Part shown: in pieces, positions 7,831-16,243 of the stretch
How the letters are laid out: every line of letters starts with the position of its first letter
Numbering within the stretch: position 1 is the first letter of the stretch
Assembly: GCA_963738575.1 (NCBI GenBank)
Contig: CAVTWY010000001.1
Coordinates: forward strand, 186,001-250,000
Reading direction: 5' to 3'
Length of the DNA: 64,000 bases
Source of the DNA: CAVTWY01 sp963738575
GTDB lineage: Bacteria > Pseudomonadota > Gammaproteobacteria > Burkholderiales > Burkholderiaceae_C
Program-made: the position numbers and the translations under genes
The notes under the pieces: model-generated
What the model was told of the DNA's origin: nothing
What the model saw: only the letters and a program-made list of their open reading frames with translations
Databases searched by the model: none

Positions 7831-9153
7831 ATGAATTACGAACTGGTCTACTTGGCGGTACTGGCTTTGCCAGTGGTGTTTTACATGGTGAAGCACCAAA
7901 AGCGACAGTCCACCAACCAGAAGGTCCTTCACGAGGCAGTGCAAGCGGGGCTCAACGAACCCGCATCGATGCACCCCGTCATCGACCCTGGCAAGTGCAT
8001 TGGCTCAGGCTCTTGTGTCAAGGTCTGCCCTGAAAAAGCTTTGGGCATGGTCAACGGCAAGGCGGTGCTCATCAACGCGTCGGCGTGCATCGGCCACGGT
8101 GCTTGCATGGCGGCCTGCCCGTTCGACGCGATTGCGCTTGTATTTGGAACCGAAAAGCGCGGCATGGACGTACCGCCACTCTCAGCTCAATTTGAAAGCA
8201 GCGTCCCTGGCATTTTTGTGGCCGGTGAACTCGGTGGGATGGGACTCATTCGCAAAGCTGCCGAGCAGGGCCGACAAGCCGTTGACGCCATTCACGCTCG
8301 CATCGAAGCCCAACGTGGCAAGGTCCAAACAAGCTCTGATGGTGAAGTGCTTGACTTGGTGATTGTGGGCTGCGGCCCAGCAGGGCTGTCGGCGGGGCTT
8401 GCTGCCCAGGCACACAACCTTAACTTCCGGCTTGTGGAACAAGAAGATGCACTGGGGGGCACGGTGTACCACTACCCCCGCAACAAAGTCACCATGACGG
8501 CGCCAGTCGACTTGGCAATTGTCGGCAAGATGAATTTTGGTGAAGTGCAAAAAGAGGCGCTGTTGGCGTTTTGGCAGGACGTGGTCCAAAAAACGTCGCT
8601 GCCCATTCATTTTGGTGAAAGTTTGATCGCTGTGGATGGGCAACCTGATGCGTCATTTGTGGTGACGACGAGTCGCGGGTCTTGGCGCTCGCGTTTCGTT
8701 TTGCTCGCAATTGGGCGTCGCGGTTCGCCCCGCAAACTCGAGGTGCCAGGAGAGGAAAGCGCCAACGTGGTTTATCGACTTGCAGACCCCGCCCAGTACC
8801 TGGGACAGAGGGTGTTGGTGGTGGGCGGAGGCGACAGCGCGCTCGAAGCGGCCATTGCGTTGGCTGCACAGCCACAAACCAGAGTCACGCTGTCGTACCG
8901 AAGCGAAGCGTTTTCGCGCGTCAAAGGAAAGAACCGAGAGCAATTGAAGGCGCTTGAAGCTAAGAAGCGATTGCGGGTGTTGATGTCGTCCACCGTCAGT
9001 CGCATCAACGACGGGGAGGTGGTGCTGCACGTTGATGGGCAGGACAGGCCGCTCAAGAACGATGCTGTGATCGTTTGCGTGGGGGGCACAGCACCCACGG
9101 GCATGCTCCAAGCGATGGGCATAGTGTTTGTCACCAAGCACGGCACGGCTTAG
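7831..9153 (+). CDS. membrane-anchored 2x[Fe-S] flavoprotein, thioredoxin-reductase/YpdA-like, apparently circularly permuted
   Basis: Order of elements in 440 aa: N-terminal membrane anchor (about 5-19); ferredoxin-like half-sites Cys56/62/66 and Cys86/92/96, each CxxxxxCxxxCP; VPGIFVAGELGG (125-136), which resembles the C-terminal FAD motif of thioredoxin reductases; FAD motif GCGPAG (180-185); NAD(P) motif GGGDSA (332-337); then an abrupt end just after VGGTAPTGML. The usual C-terminal FAD segment is therefore found before the FAD domain. No redox CxxC of thioredoxin reductase is visible. A role in electron transfer between NAD(P)H and a membrane partner is inference. It lies 36 bases after ccmI and may be read through from that operon. 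Confidence 0.8.
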   Translation: MNYELVYLAVLALPVVFYMVKHQKRQSTNQKVLHEAVQAGLNEPASMHPVIDPGKCIGSGSCVKVCPEKALGMVNGKAVLINASACIGHGACMAACPFDAIALVFGTEKRGMDVPPLSAQFESSVPGIFVAGELGGMGLIRKAAEQGRQAVDAIHARIEAQRGKVQTSSDGEVLDLVIVGCGPAGLSAGLAAQAHNLNFRLVEQEDALGGTVYHYPRNKVTMTAPVDLAIVGKMNFGEVQKEALLAFWQDVVQKTSLPIHFGESLIAVDGQPDASFVVTTSRGSWRSRFVLLAIGRRGSPRKLEVPGEESANVVYRLADPAQYLGQRVLVVGGGDSALEAAIALAAQPQTRVTLSYRSEAFSRVKGKNREQLKALEAKKRLRVLMSSTVSRINDGEVVLHVDGQDRPLKNDAVIVCVGGTAPTGMLQAMGIVFVTKHGTA

Positions 9154-9437
9154 GTTCCGCAGGGACAGTCGTCTTGCAGTACGAACTGCAATCGTTTGAA
9201 TCTCAAAAAATAGGTATCGCGTCCCAGAAAAATGGGTACTCCAACGATTCCGTTGTCAATTGACTAAAGGCACAGTACGGTTCAGGCAGCAGAACTGGCT
9301 TGCCCATCAAAAAGACCAACTGGGAGTCAATTGTGTTAAATACCCGTAAAAGCGTTCTTAATCAAAGGGTTGCAGAGTTCGTTGGATCAGCCGGCATGCT
9401 GCCGGTACACGCAGGATGGCCAACGTCACTACTGCCA
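9154..9437 (+). other. intergenic region between flavoprotein and response regulator
   Basis: There is no convincing gene here. An in-frame TTG at 9300 could extend the following regulator, but that extension does not resemble a receiver domain. A short perfect inverted repeat lies at 9174-9191. A TTGACT hexamer at 9260-9265 has no matching -10 element at 17 bases. Confidence 0.4.
9174..9191 (+). terminator. possible weak terminator hairpin after the flavoprotein gene
   Basis: TTGCAGT and ACTGCAA form a perfect 7-bp stem around the loop ACGA, 20 bases after the flavoprotein stop. It is followed by a short T-containing stretch (TCGTTT). The stem is AT-balanced and the U-run is poor, so it could equally be a palindromic binding site for the downstream regulator. 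Confidence 0.3.
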
Positions 9438-10079
9438 ATGTCAGCGCCTGTTGCGACGCCAAAGCTGCTGATCGCCGATGATCATGCGTTGCTTCGGTAC
9501 GGTTTGCGTGCACTTCTCGACCACGAGGCGCAGGGAATCACCTTTTTTGAGTCGGCGTGCCTGTCAGACGCGATTGATACGTATCGCGCCAACCCTGATA
9601 TCGGGTTGGTGTTGCTCGACTTGAACATGAACGACTGCCGGGGCTTGCAGGGCATCCAACGCTTCATGGCCTGCTTTCCACACGCTCAGGTGGCGATTCT
9701 TAGCGCAACCCAAGACGAATTCGTGATCAAGCAGGCGCACGCCTTGGGGGCGGCGGCCTACATCGCCAAGACTGGCACGCCGCAGTCATTGGCGAAACAG
9801 ATTTTGGGTTTGCTGCACGCGGGTGATTCGGCGCCATCGGCCAATGATGCTGTGGTGGAGGATTCCATCATGCGCTCAAACGGCCACGGCGCGATGCACG
9901 TTGCTGGACTGGGGCCAAGGCATCTTGAAATTCTTGATCACATGCTGTTTGGGTGCACCAATCAAGAAATCTGCAAGGCCACGGGTTTGGCGCTGGGAAC
10001 GGTGAAGAACTACGTGTCGACGATCTTGCGGGTGTTTGACGTCAAGTCGCGGTCGCATTTGATCAGCGTGTTTCGGTAG
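9438..10079 (+). CDS. NarL/LuxR-family response regulator (orphan)
   Basis: This is a two-domain transcription factor of 213 aa from ATG 9438. The receiver domain has the acidic pair IADDH (14-15), phospho-acceptor Asp61 in VLLDLNM, the switch Ser/Thr (ILSATQ) and the conserved Lys (YIAKTG). The C-terminal LuxR-type helix-turn-helix includes LGPRHLEIL, TNQEICKATGLALGTVKNYV and a final helix. The start was chosen because the receiver fold begins directly after it; earlier in-frame TTG 9300 and ATG 9396 only add non-conserved residues. No sensor kinase is adjacent, so its signal and targets are unknown. Confidence 0.88.
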   Translation: MSAPVATPKLLIADDHALLRYGLRALLDHEAQGITFFESACLSDAIDTYRANPDIGLVLLDLNMNDCRGLQGIQRFMACFPHAQVAILSATQDEFVIKQAHALGAAAYIAKTGTPQSLAKQILGLLHAGDSAPSANDAVVEDSIMRSNGHGAMHVAGLGPRHLEILDHMLFGCTNQEICKATGLALGTVKNYVSTILRVFDVKSRSHLISVFR

Positions 10080-10173
10080 CGAGCGCTTTTTGGGGGTGAT
10101 GCGGGTGAGCGCTGCTTTGCCCTCGCTGCTGTCCCTTCGACTCACTTTGCCTAGGCCGTGCTTGGCCGGCGCC

Positions 10174-10263
10174 GGTGGGTACGTGTTGGATCGACTGTCC
10201 CCCGCATCGGTCCGCCTTCGCGGCCCGCGCTCCTCCTTGATGTCGACCCAACACGCACCCACC
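10174..10263 (+). repeat. inverted-repeat element A (GC-rich palindromic repeat)
   Basis: Arms at 10174-10195 and 10242-10263 are reverse complements at 20 of 22 positions. They enclose a 46-base centre containing TCGGTCCGCCTTCGCGGCCC (10207-10226), which has its own small CCGC/GCGG stem. The same core occurs in the opposite orientation in element B. It lies between convergent genes (response regulator and mrcA). It resembles a REP-like intergenic repeat or a bidirectional terminator; I saw no open reading frame of merit inside. Confidence 0.7.
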
Positions 10264-10393
10264 GTCACCGTCTTTGGTGGCATTGCCCTGCCACGGTCTT
10301 GTCACCGCCCTAACGGGTTTCGTACTGGTTACTTTTTGCCTCGTACATCGTTCCTCGTACCTTGCTCCCTGGGCCTATCACCGCCCCTCGCAG

Positions 10394-10503
10394 GGCCGTC
10401 GGTGGTGGGTGGGGGTGGGGGCGAAATAAAGGGGGAACAAGGGCCGCGAAGGCGGACCGACGTGGAGGACATTCGCCTCCACCCCCACCCGCCGCCGACG
10501 GCC
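10394..10503 (-). repeat. inverted-repeat element B, inverted relative of element A
   Basis: Arms at 10394-10418 and 10479-10503 are reverse complements at 23 of 25 positions. Read on the minus strand, its core at about 10442-10461 matches 20 of 20 bases of element A's central TCGGTCCGCCTTCGCGGCCC, and flanking bases agree partly for about 50 positions. The arms differ completely from those of element A. A conserved core inside diverged but self-complementary arms points to selection for folding rather than simple duplication. Confidence 0.7.
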
Positions 10504-10552
10504 TACGCACAAGGCATGCACAAGGTGCAAGTTTGTCAGACTCAGCTTCGCG

Positions 10553-12910
10553 TTAGCGCTTGAACAAATCCAGGATCGAGCTTTTCTCGGCTTCGGTGGG
10601 GGCGGTAGGGGCTTCTTCTTCGACGCCCACCATGTCGATGCCGCCGCCGCGCGCGTACTCTTCAAAAATCCACTCGCCGCCCACATTCACCATGCCGGGT
10701 GGCGCGGCTGCCATGGGCTTGGACGGCACGCCCTTGAGCGCGTGGCGCATGTATTCGATCCACACTGGCAGGGCCAGGCCGCCTCCCGTTTCGCGGTCGC
10801 CCAGCTTCTTGGGGGTGTCGTAGCCAATCCAAACCACGCCGACGACGCTCGGGCTCCAGCCCGCAAACCAGGCATCCATCGAATCGTTGGTGGTGCCGGT
10901 TTTGCCGAACAAGTCGGTGCGTTTGAGCAGTCGCGGCGCGTCTTTGGCGGTGCCTGATCGCGTCACCTCTTGCAGCAAGCTCGTCATGGCGTAGGCGTTG
11001 CGCGCCGGGATCACGCGGGTGGATTCATCCAGTACGGCGGGCGTGGTTTCGTTCAGCACGCGGCCCTTGCTGTCGGTGACTCGGGCAATCAGCCGTGGGG
11101 GCACGTGGTAGCCGCCGGTGGCAAAGACACCCATGGCGGTGCTCATTTGCATCGGCGTGACTGTGCCGGCACCCAAGGCCAGCGTTAGGAAAGGGGGATG
11201 CTTGTCGGCGTCAAAACCGAACTTGGTCACCCATGACTGGGCAAACGGCGGCCCCACGCGCTCCAAGATGCGGATGGAGACCATGTTTTTTGATGCCGCC
11301 AAGCCACGCCGCAATGACATCGGACCGTCAAAATTGCCATCGTAGTTTTTGGGCTCCCACGGCTGGCTGCCCGTTTGCGATGCATCAAAAAACAAGGGCG
11401 TGTCGGCAATGATGGTGGTGGGCGTGAAGCCCCGCTCCAAAGCGGCAGAGTAGATGAAAGGCTTGAAGCTTGAGCCGGGTTGCCGCCATGCTTGCGTGAC
11501 GTGATTGAACTTGCTCTTTTGGTAATCAAAACCGCCCACCAGGGCCTTGATGGCCCCGGTCGTGGGGTCGGTGGCCACAAAGGCACCTTCAACCTCGGGC
11601 AGTTGCGTCACAGCCCATTGGTCTTTGGCGTCCTTCATCACGCGCACCACGGCGCCGCGCCGGATCTTCTTTTGCGCAGGCGCATTGGCAGCCAGGCCCG
11701 ATGTGACGGGTTTGAGACCGTTGCCGGTGATGATGATCTTGGCGCCTTCTGCGTTCATGGCCACCACTTTTGCCGTGGTGGCGTCCAGAACCACGGCCGC
11801 CAGCACATCGTCGTTGTCGGGGTGATCAGACAACGCATCGGCAACGGCGTTTTCAAGGGCAGGGCCGTCTTTGGGCAGCGTCACGAAGGCCTCTGGGCCC
11901 CGGTAGTGCTGCCGCATCTCGTACTCCATCAAGCCGCGACGCAGCGCTTTGAACGCCACTTGCTGATCTTCAGACTTGACGGTGACCACCACGTTCAAGC
12001 CACGGGTGTAGGTGGCATCGCCGTACTGTTGAAAGATCAACTGACGGGCAGTTTCGGCGATGTATTGGGCGTAAGGGGCCACGTCGGACGAGGTGCGGTA
12101 CTCGAGTTTCTCGGCCTTGGCCACCTGCGCTTGCTCGGCCGTGATGAAGCGGTTTTCTACCATCCGCTCGATGATGTATTGCTGACGCGTGTTGGCTCGC
12201 TTGGGGTTGACGATGGGGTTGTACGAAGAAGGCGCTTTGGGCAAACCAGCCAGCATGGCCGCCTCAGCGATGGAAACGTCCTTGAGGGGCTTGCCAAAGT
12301 AGATTTCGGACGCCGCACCAAAACCATAGGCACGCTGGCCCAGGTAGATTTGGTTCATGTAGACCTCAAGGATTTGCTCCTTGCTCAACATCGTCTCAAT
12401 CTTGAAAGCCAACAGTACTTCGTAAATCTTGCGCGTGAATGTTTTTTCGGTCGAAAGATAGAAATTGCGGGCCAGTTGCATCGTGATGGTCGACGCCCCC
12501 TGGCTCTTGGCCTCTGAAAATTGCGCCATGGCGGCCCGCAGCATGCCCTTGAAGTCGACACCGCTGTGCTCGTAGAACTTGGCGTCTTCAATGGCCAGCA
12601 CCGCTTGCTGAACCACCTTGGGGATCTCTTTGATGGGGGTGAAGTGGCGCCGCTCGTCGCCGAACTCGCCAATCAACACCCCGTCTTCGGTGTGCACCCG
12701 CAGGGGCAGCTTGGGTTGGTAGTCGGTGAGGCTGGTGACGTCGGGCAACTGGGGGTACGCCACCGCAAGGGCGATGCAAAGGGTGATCGCGCCCATCAAG
12801 AGCAAAGCCAACAGGGAGCCACCCAGCCATTTGACGGGCTGCCACAGCCAAAGGCTCAAAGCCGGGTTGGAGGCCGTTCGGGTGTTTGCTTTGGGGTTTG
12901 TTTCAGTCAC
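10553..12910 (-). CDS. mrcA: penicillin-binding protein 1A (bifunctional transglycosylase/transpeptidase)
   Basis: This is a class A PBP that polymerises and cross-links peptidoglycan in the periplasm. The 785-residue product has one N-terminal membrane anchor (about 31-52), a family-51 glycosyltransferase domain with catalytic Glu108 in EDAKFYEHSGVDF, an OB-like insert (about 320-430) and a transpeptidase domain. Active-site motifs are SSFK (about 478), SKN (about 540) and KTGT (about 670). A perfect TATAAT lies upstream on the same strand (12964-12969). It is transcribed divergently from pilM, the usual arrangement in beta- and gammaproteobacteria. Confidence 0.96.
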   Translation of the reverse strand: MTETNPKANTRTASNPALSLWLWQPVKWLGGSLLALLLMGAITLCIALAVAYPQLPDVTSLTDYQPKLPLRVHTEDGVLIGEFGDERRHFTPIKEIPKVVQQAVLAIEDAKFYEHSGVDFKGMLRAAMAQFSEAKSQGASTITMQLARNFYLSTEKTFTRKIYEVLLAFKIETMLSKEQILEVYMNQIYLGQRAYGFGAASEIYFGKPLKDVSIAEAAMLAGLPKAPSSYNPIVNPKRANTRQQYIIERMVENRFITAEQAQVAKAEKLEYRTSSDVAPYAQYIAETARQLIFQQYGDATYTRGLNVVVTVKSEDQQVAFKALRRGLMEYEMRQHYRGPEAFVTLPKDGPALENAVADALSDHPDNDDVLAAVVLDATTAKVVAMNAEGAKIIITGNGLKPVTSGLAANAPAQKKIRRGAVVRVMKDAKDQWAVTQLPEVEGAFVATDPTTGAIKALVGGFDYQKSKFNHVTQAWRQPGSSFKPFIYSAALERGFTPTTIIADTPLFFDASQTGSQPWEPKNYDGNFDGPMSLRRGLAASKNMVSIRILERVGPPFAQSWVTKFGFDADKHPPFLTLALGAGTVTPMQMSTAMGVFATGGYHVPPRLIARVTDSKGRVLNETTPAVLDESTRVIPARNAYAMTSLLQEVTRSGTAKDAPRLLKRTDLFGKTGTTNDSMDAWFAGWSPSVVGVVWIGYDTPKKLGDRETGGGLALPVWIEYMRHALKGVPSKPMAAAPPGMVNVGGEWIFEEYARGGGIDMVGVEEEAPTAPTEAEKSSILDLFKR

Positions 12911-13220
12911 TGGGTTGGCCTTGCGGCCCGGCCCCCAAAGGGGCGGAGCAGGAGTCGTGCCGGATTATAGGAACGGCTCTGAGAAGTCTCTGTGAAGCGT
13001 GACGCGTTACACATTTGAGGTGCTGCGAACCTAGTAACGGTAACGAACGTGGTGTTTGAGCATCGCGCCGAGTGTGAGTTTCACAACGATGCAGGCCATT
13101 TCCTCACCCTCGAAGCCCCGTAGATAGAGGTCTTTGCTGCTAGCATTGAAAGTAGTTTATTAACAAAGGTTGCGAGAGTGTTGCAAATCTGTAATACCGC
13201 TCGTATTGGGGGTTGCCGTC
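12911..13220 (+). other. divergent mrcA/pilM intergenic region
   Basis: These 310 bases lie between two divergent operons. They hold the mrcA -10 box near the mrcA side. On the pilM side there is a weak promoter-like pair, TTGCGA at 13170-13175 and TAATAC at 13192-13197, with a 16-base spacer. No coding frame with support was found. Confidence 0.45.
12964..12969 (-). promoter_or_regulatory. -10 box of the mrcA promoter
   Basis: The minus strand reads TATAAT here, a perfect sigma70 -10 hexamer, about 54 bases before the mrcA start codon. No good -35 hexamer sits 16-18 bases upstream, so the promoter may be weak or activator-dependent. Confidence 0.45.
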
Positions 13221-14300
13221 GTGGGTTTTCTTGACGTGCTTAAAGGGCGGTCCAACGCCGCCATGATCGGTCTTGATATCAGCTCGTCCAGTGCCAAACT
13301 GGTTGAACTGAGCCAATCCCCATCCGGCGACTACACCGTCGAGCGGTTTGCCTCCGAGCCCTTTGAAAAAGGCTGGATTGCCGACGGCCAGGTGGAAAGC
13401 TTCGACGAGGTAGCCGACGCGGTTCGGCGCTTGGTCGTTAAAAGTGGCACCCGCACCAAAAACGTCGTGATGGCGATGCCCCAGGCAGCCGTGATCACCA
13501 AGAAAATTCAGCTGCCCGCCGGCCTGCGCGAGGAAGAGCTGGAGATGCAAGTTGAGTCTGAGGCCAACCAGTACATCCCGTTTTCGCTGGACGAAGTCAG
13601 CCTGGACTTCTGCGTCATCGGCCCCAGCGCCCAGTCGGCTGGCGACATCGACGTGTTGATCGCCGCGTCACGCAAGGAAAAGGTTCAAGACAGGCAAGGG
13701 TTGGCCGAAGCGGCGGGTCTCAAGCCCGTGGTCCTTGACATCGAGTCGCATGCGTCCCGGCTCGCCATGAGCCGCATCATCCAAGCACTGCCCGGCGAGG
13801 GAAAAGACGCACTCGTGGCGCTGTTTGAAATTGGCGCCGACACCACCAGCCTCAAAGTGTTGCGTGACGAAGAGATGTTGTACGACCGCGATCAGGCCTT
13901 TGGTGGTGCCCAACTCAGCCACATGATTTCGCGCCAGTACGGGTTCTCGTTTGAAGAAGCCGAGCAGAAAAAATTGGCGGGTGACTTGCCCGACGACTAC
14001 GAATCAAGCATTTTGGCGCCATACGTTGACAGCATGTCGCAAGAGATCGGCCGCGCACTGCAGTACTTCTTCACCAGCACACCGCACCACAAAGTTCACT
14101 ACGTGATGTTGTCGGGTGGCACGGCCACCCTGCCAGGCCTGAAAGAGCGTGTCACCGACCTCACCGGCTTTGCATCGTTGGTGGTCAACCCGTTTGAGCA
14201 CATGAAGCTTGGCACTGGCATTCGCGAAAACAAAATGCGTCGTGAGGCACCGTCGTATCTCACGGCGTGTGGCTTGGCCATGCGGAGGTTTGTGCAGTGA
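13221..14300 (+). CDS. pilM: PilM, type IV pilus inner-membrane platform protein
   Basis: PilM is a cytoplasmic actin-like protein that binds the PilN N-terminus and links the assembly ATPases to the PilNO complex. From GTG 13221 (G-rich Shine-Dalgarno TGGGGG upstream) the product begins GFLDVLKGRSN, followed by MIGLDISSSSAKLVEL, the typical PilM opening and first phosphate-binding loop. The second loop is seen in LFEIGADTTSL and the adenosine motif in LSGGTATLPGL. An upstream in-frame TTG at 13170 would add residues not seen in the family. The stop overlaps pilN (GTGA). Confidence 0.94.
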   Translation: MGFLDVLKGRSNAAMIGLDISSSSAKLVELSQSPSGDYTVERFASEPFEKGWIADGQVESFDEVADAVRRLVVKSGTRTKNVVMAMPQAAVITKKIQLPAGLREEELEMQVESEANQYIPFSLDEVSLDFCVIGPSAQSAGDIDVLIAASRKEKVQDRQGLAEAAGLKPVVLDIESHASRLAMSRIIQALPGEGKDALVALFEIGADTTSLKVLRDEEMLYDRDQAFGGAQLSHMISRQYGFSFEEAEQKKLAGDLPDDYESSILAPYVDSMSQEIGRALQYFFTSTPHHKVHYVMLSGGTATLPGLKERVTDLTGFASLVVNPFEHMKLGTGIRENKMRREAPSYLTACGLAMRRFVQ

Positions 14301-14929
14301 TTTTGATCAACCTGCTTCCGCACCGCGAAGAGCGGCGCAAGCGCCGCAAAGCGGCGTTTTTTGCTGGCTTGGCATTGGCCGCTGCTGTGGGCGCTGCGTT
14401 GGCAGGCTTGTGGTGGGGCACGGTGCAGCAAATGATTGAGGCTCAGAAAGAGCGCAACTCGTTTGTGAGCACCGAGATCAAGCGGCTCGACGCCCAAATT
14501 CGGGACATCGCATCGCTTCGCACCGAGATTGACGCCCTGAAAGCGCGTCAAAAGGCGGTGGAGGATTTGCAGACTGACCGCAACATCCCTGTGCACCTCT
14601 TGAACGAAATCGCCAAGCAGGTTCCAGAAGGTGTTTACCTCAGTTCGATCAAACAAGCCGGCCAGGTGGTGACCGTGGCGGGTTGGGCGCAAACCAACGA
14701 GCGGGTCTCTGAGCTGTTGCGGAACACATCAACAGGGTCAGCATGGTTGGATCGCCCCGAACTCGTGGAGATCAAAGCGACCCTGCCCACGTCCCCGAAC
14801 GCACAACAACGCCGTCTGTATGACTTTTCGATGCGTGTGAACATCAAGCGCCCTCAGGCGCCAAACCCCGCCGACGCGGCCACCAAGGCACCGGTGCCGG
14901 CGGCCAAAGCGCCTGCCAAAGCATCCTGA
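14297..14929 (+). CDS. pilN: PilN, type IV pilus alignment subcomplex protein
   Basis: PilN is a bitopic inner-membrane protein pairing with PilO. From GTG 14297 it begins MILINLLPHREERRKRRK, the diagnostic INLLP(H/Y)RE motif that inserts into PilM. A membrane segment (about 20-40), a coiled-coil region rich in Glu/Lys/Gln and a periplasmic ferredoxin-like domain follow. The Ala/Lys/Pro tail is low-complexity. The start overlaps the pilM stop by four bases. Confidence 0.93.
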   Translation: MILINLLPHREERRKRRKAAFFAGLALAAAVGAALAGLWWGTVQQMIEAQKERNSFVSTEIKRLDAQIRDIASLRTEIDALKARQKAVEDLQTDRNIPVHLLNEIAKQVPEGVYLSSIKQAGQVVTVAGWAQTNERVSELLRNTSTGSAWLDRPELVEIKATLPTSPNAQQRRLYDFSMRVNIKRPQAPNPADAATKAPVPAAKAPAKAS

Positions 14930-14937
14930 GGCATCCC

Positions 14938-15663
14938 ATGGCAACCCAGGTCAAACTCCCCAGCATCGAATTGAGCGGCATTGCCGATCAATTCAAAAAT
15001 CTCGATTTCAAGCAACCCGGGCAATGGAGCCTGGCCCCCAAATTGGCCGCGTGGGGATTCGTCACGCTGCTGGTGCTGGGCATCGGCTATGCCGTGTTTT
15101 TGATGTCGGCCCACGAAGATTTGGACAACCAGCGCGCCAAAGAGCCCACGCTGAAAGAAGAGTACCGCAGCAAGTACGCGCAGGCCGTCAACCTCGCCGA
15201 GCTGCAAAAGCAAAAATTGCAAGTCGAAGAGTACGTGACGCAGCTTGAGAAACAGTTGCCCGGCAAAGCCGAGATGGATGCATTGTTGTCGGACATCAAC
15301 CAAGCCGGTTTGGGCCGTGGGTTGCAGTTTGAGCTGTGGCGCCCCGGCTCGGTCGCACTGCGCGACTACTACGCTGAGCTGCCCATCACGATTCGCGTCA
15401 CGGGCAAATACCATGACGTCGGGGCCTTTGCAGCTGACGTCGCCAATTTGTCGCGCATCGTGACGCTTCACGACGTGAACATCACCCAGCAGCTGTCGGG
15501 TGACAAAAAGGTCGAAACTGGCGTGTTGACGATGGACGCTGTAGCGCGCACGTACCGCTACCTGGATCCCGCGGAAGTCGCCGCTTCGCGCGCAGCCGCC
15601 GCCAAAGCCAAAGCTGCAGCGCCGGGCGCCACAGCAGCGCCTTCGGCAGGAGCGAAGAAATGA
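14938..15663 (+). CDS. pilO: PilO, type IV pilus alignment subcomplex protein
   Basis: This bitopic inner-membrane partner of PilN has 241 aa. A cytoplasmic N-terminus of about 40 residues precedes a hydrophobic span (AAWGFVTLLVLGIGYAVFLM). A coiled coil (about 65-110) and a periplasmic domain with the conserved-type FELWRPGSVALRDYYAELPI segment follow. The Ala-rich tail is probably unstructured. It sits eight bases after pilN and overlaps pilP by four. Confidence 0.93.
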   Translation: MATQVKLPSIELSGIADQFKNLDFKQPGQWSLAPKLAAWGFVTLLVLGIGYAVFLMSAHEDLDNQRAKEPTLKEEYRSKYAQAVNLAELQKQKLQVEEYVTQLEKQLPGKAEMDALLSDINQAGLGRGLQFELWRPGSVALRDYYAELPITIRVTGKYHDVGAFAADVANLSRIVTLHDVNITQQLSGDKKVETGVLTMDAVARTYRYLDPAEVAASRAAAAKAKAAAPGATAAPSAGAKK

Positions 15664-16220
15664 TGAACCGCATGCAAAAAGCTCGCTGGGCCAAGGGGCT
15701 TGCACTGTTGGTGTTGGCCATGGGGCTTTCGGCCTGTGGCGCCAACGTGGGCGAAATTCAAGCTTGGATGGATCAGCAAAAGCGTGAGGTCAAGCCCAGC
15801 GTCACGCCCTTGATTGCACCCAAGCGCTTTGACCCCCAAGCCTATTTGTCGGCCAACGCTGTGTCGCCTTTCAGCAGCCAGAAGCTTGCCGTTGCGGTGC
15901 GCCAGGACATGCGCGAACCCAACCCGCTGCTCAGCGCCGAAATGAATCGCCGCCGCGAGCCCTTGGAAGCCTTCCCGCTTGACAGCATGTCGATGGTCGG
16001 AAGCATGAACCGCACCGGGCGCACCTTTGCGCTGCTGCGGGTCGACAACCTGCTGTATCAAGTCAAGGTGGGCGACCACATTGGCCAAAACTTTGGACGG
16101 GTGACGCGCGTGGCCGAAAACCAGGTCGCCTTGCGCGAAGTGGTTCAAGACGCCTCGGGCGAATGGGTAGAACGTTCAACGGCTCTGCAATTGCTGGACA
16201 ACGCTGCGGGGTCGCGATGA
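15660..16220 (+). CDS. pilP: PilP, type IV pilus lipoprotein
   Basis: PilP is an inner-membrane lipoprotein that bridges PilNO to the secretin PilQ. The 186-aa product has a signal peptide with lipobox LSAC (lipidated Cys about 22). A flexible proline-containing stretch leads to the small beta domain that binds PilQ (MVGSMNRTGRTFALLRVDNLLYQVKVGDHIGQN contains the conserved GxxxGxxFALL-type core). The stop overlaps the upstream pilQ ATG 16217. Confidence 0.93.
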   Translation: MMNRMQKARWAKGLALLVLAMGLSACGANVGEIQAWMDQQKREVKPSVTPLIAPKRFDPQAYLSANAVSPFSSQKLAVAVRQDMREPNPLLSAEMNRRREPLEAFPLDSMSMVGSMNRTGRTFALLRVDNLLYQVKVGDHIGQNFGRVTRVAENQVALREVVQDASGEWVERSTALQLLDNAAGSR

Positions 16221-16243
16221 GAAATATTCAGGAGAAGCGCATC

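Larger units (their letters stand above)
10080..10552 (+). other. 473-base convergent intergenic region carrying two related repeats
   Basis: This is non-coding space between the 3' ends of the response regulator and mrcA. Besides elements A and B it contains a direct repeat CCTCGTAC (two copies at about 10339-10361), G-rich tracts around 10405-10435 and low-complexity GT/CA-rich sequence. Short open frames here overlap the inverted repeats and have no protein-like features. Confidence 0.6.

Noticed and set aside
11480..12517. Open frame of 345 codons antisense to mrcA
   Set aside because: It is entirely within the PBP1A gene, lacks conserved domains, and follows from the codon bias of mrcA.
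13170..13197. Firm promoter call for pilM
   Set aside because: TTGCGA-16-TAATAC matches the -10 consensus poorly; it is kept only as a note in the intergenic entry.
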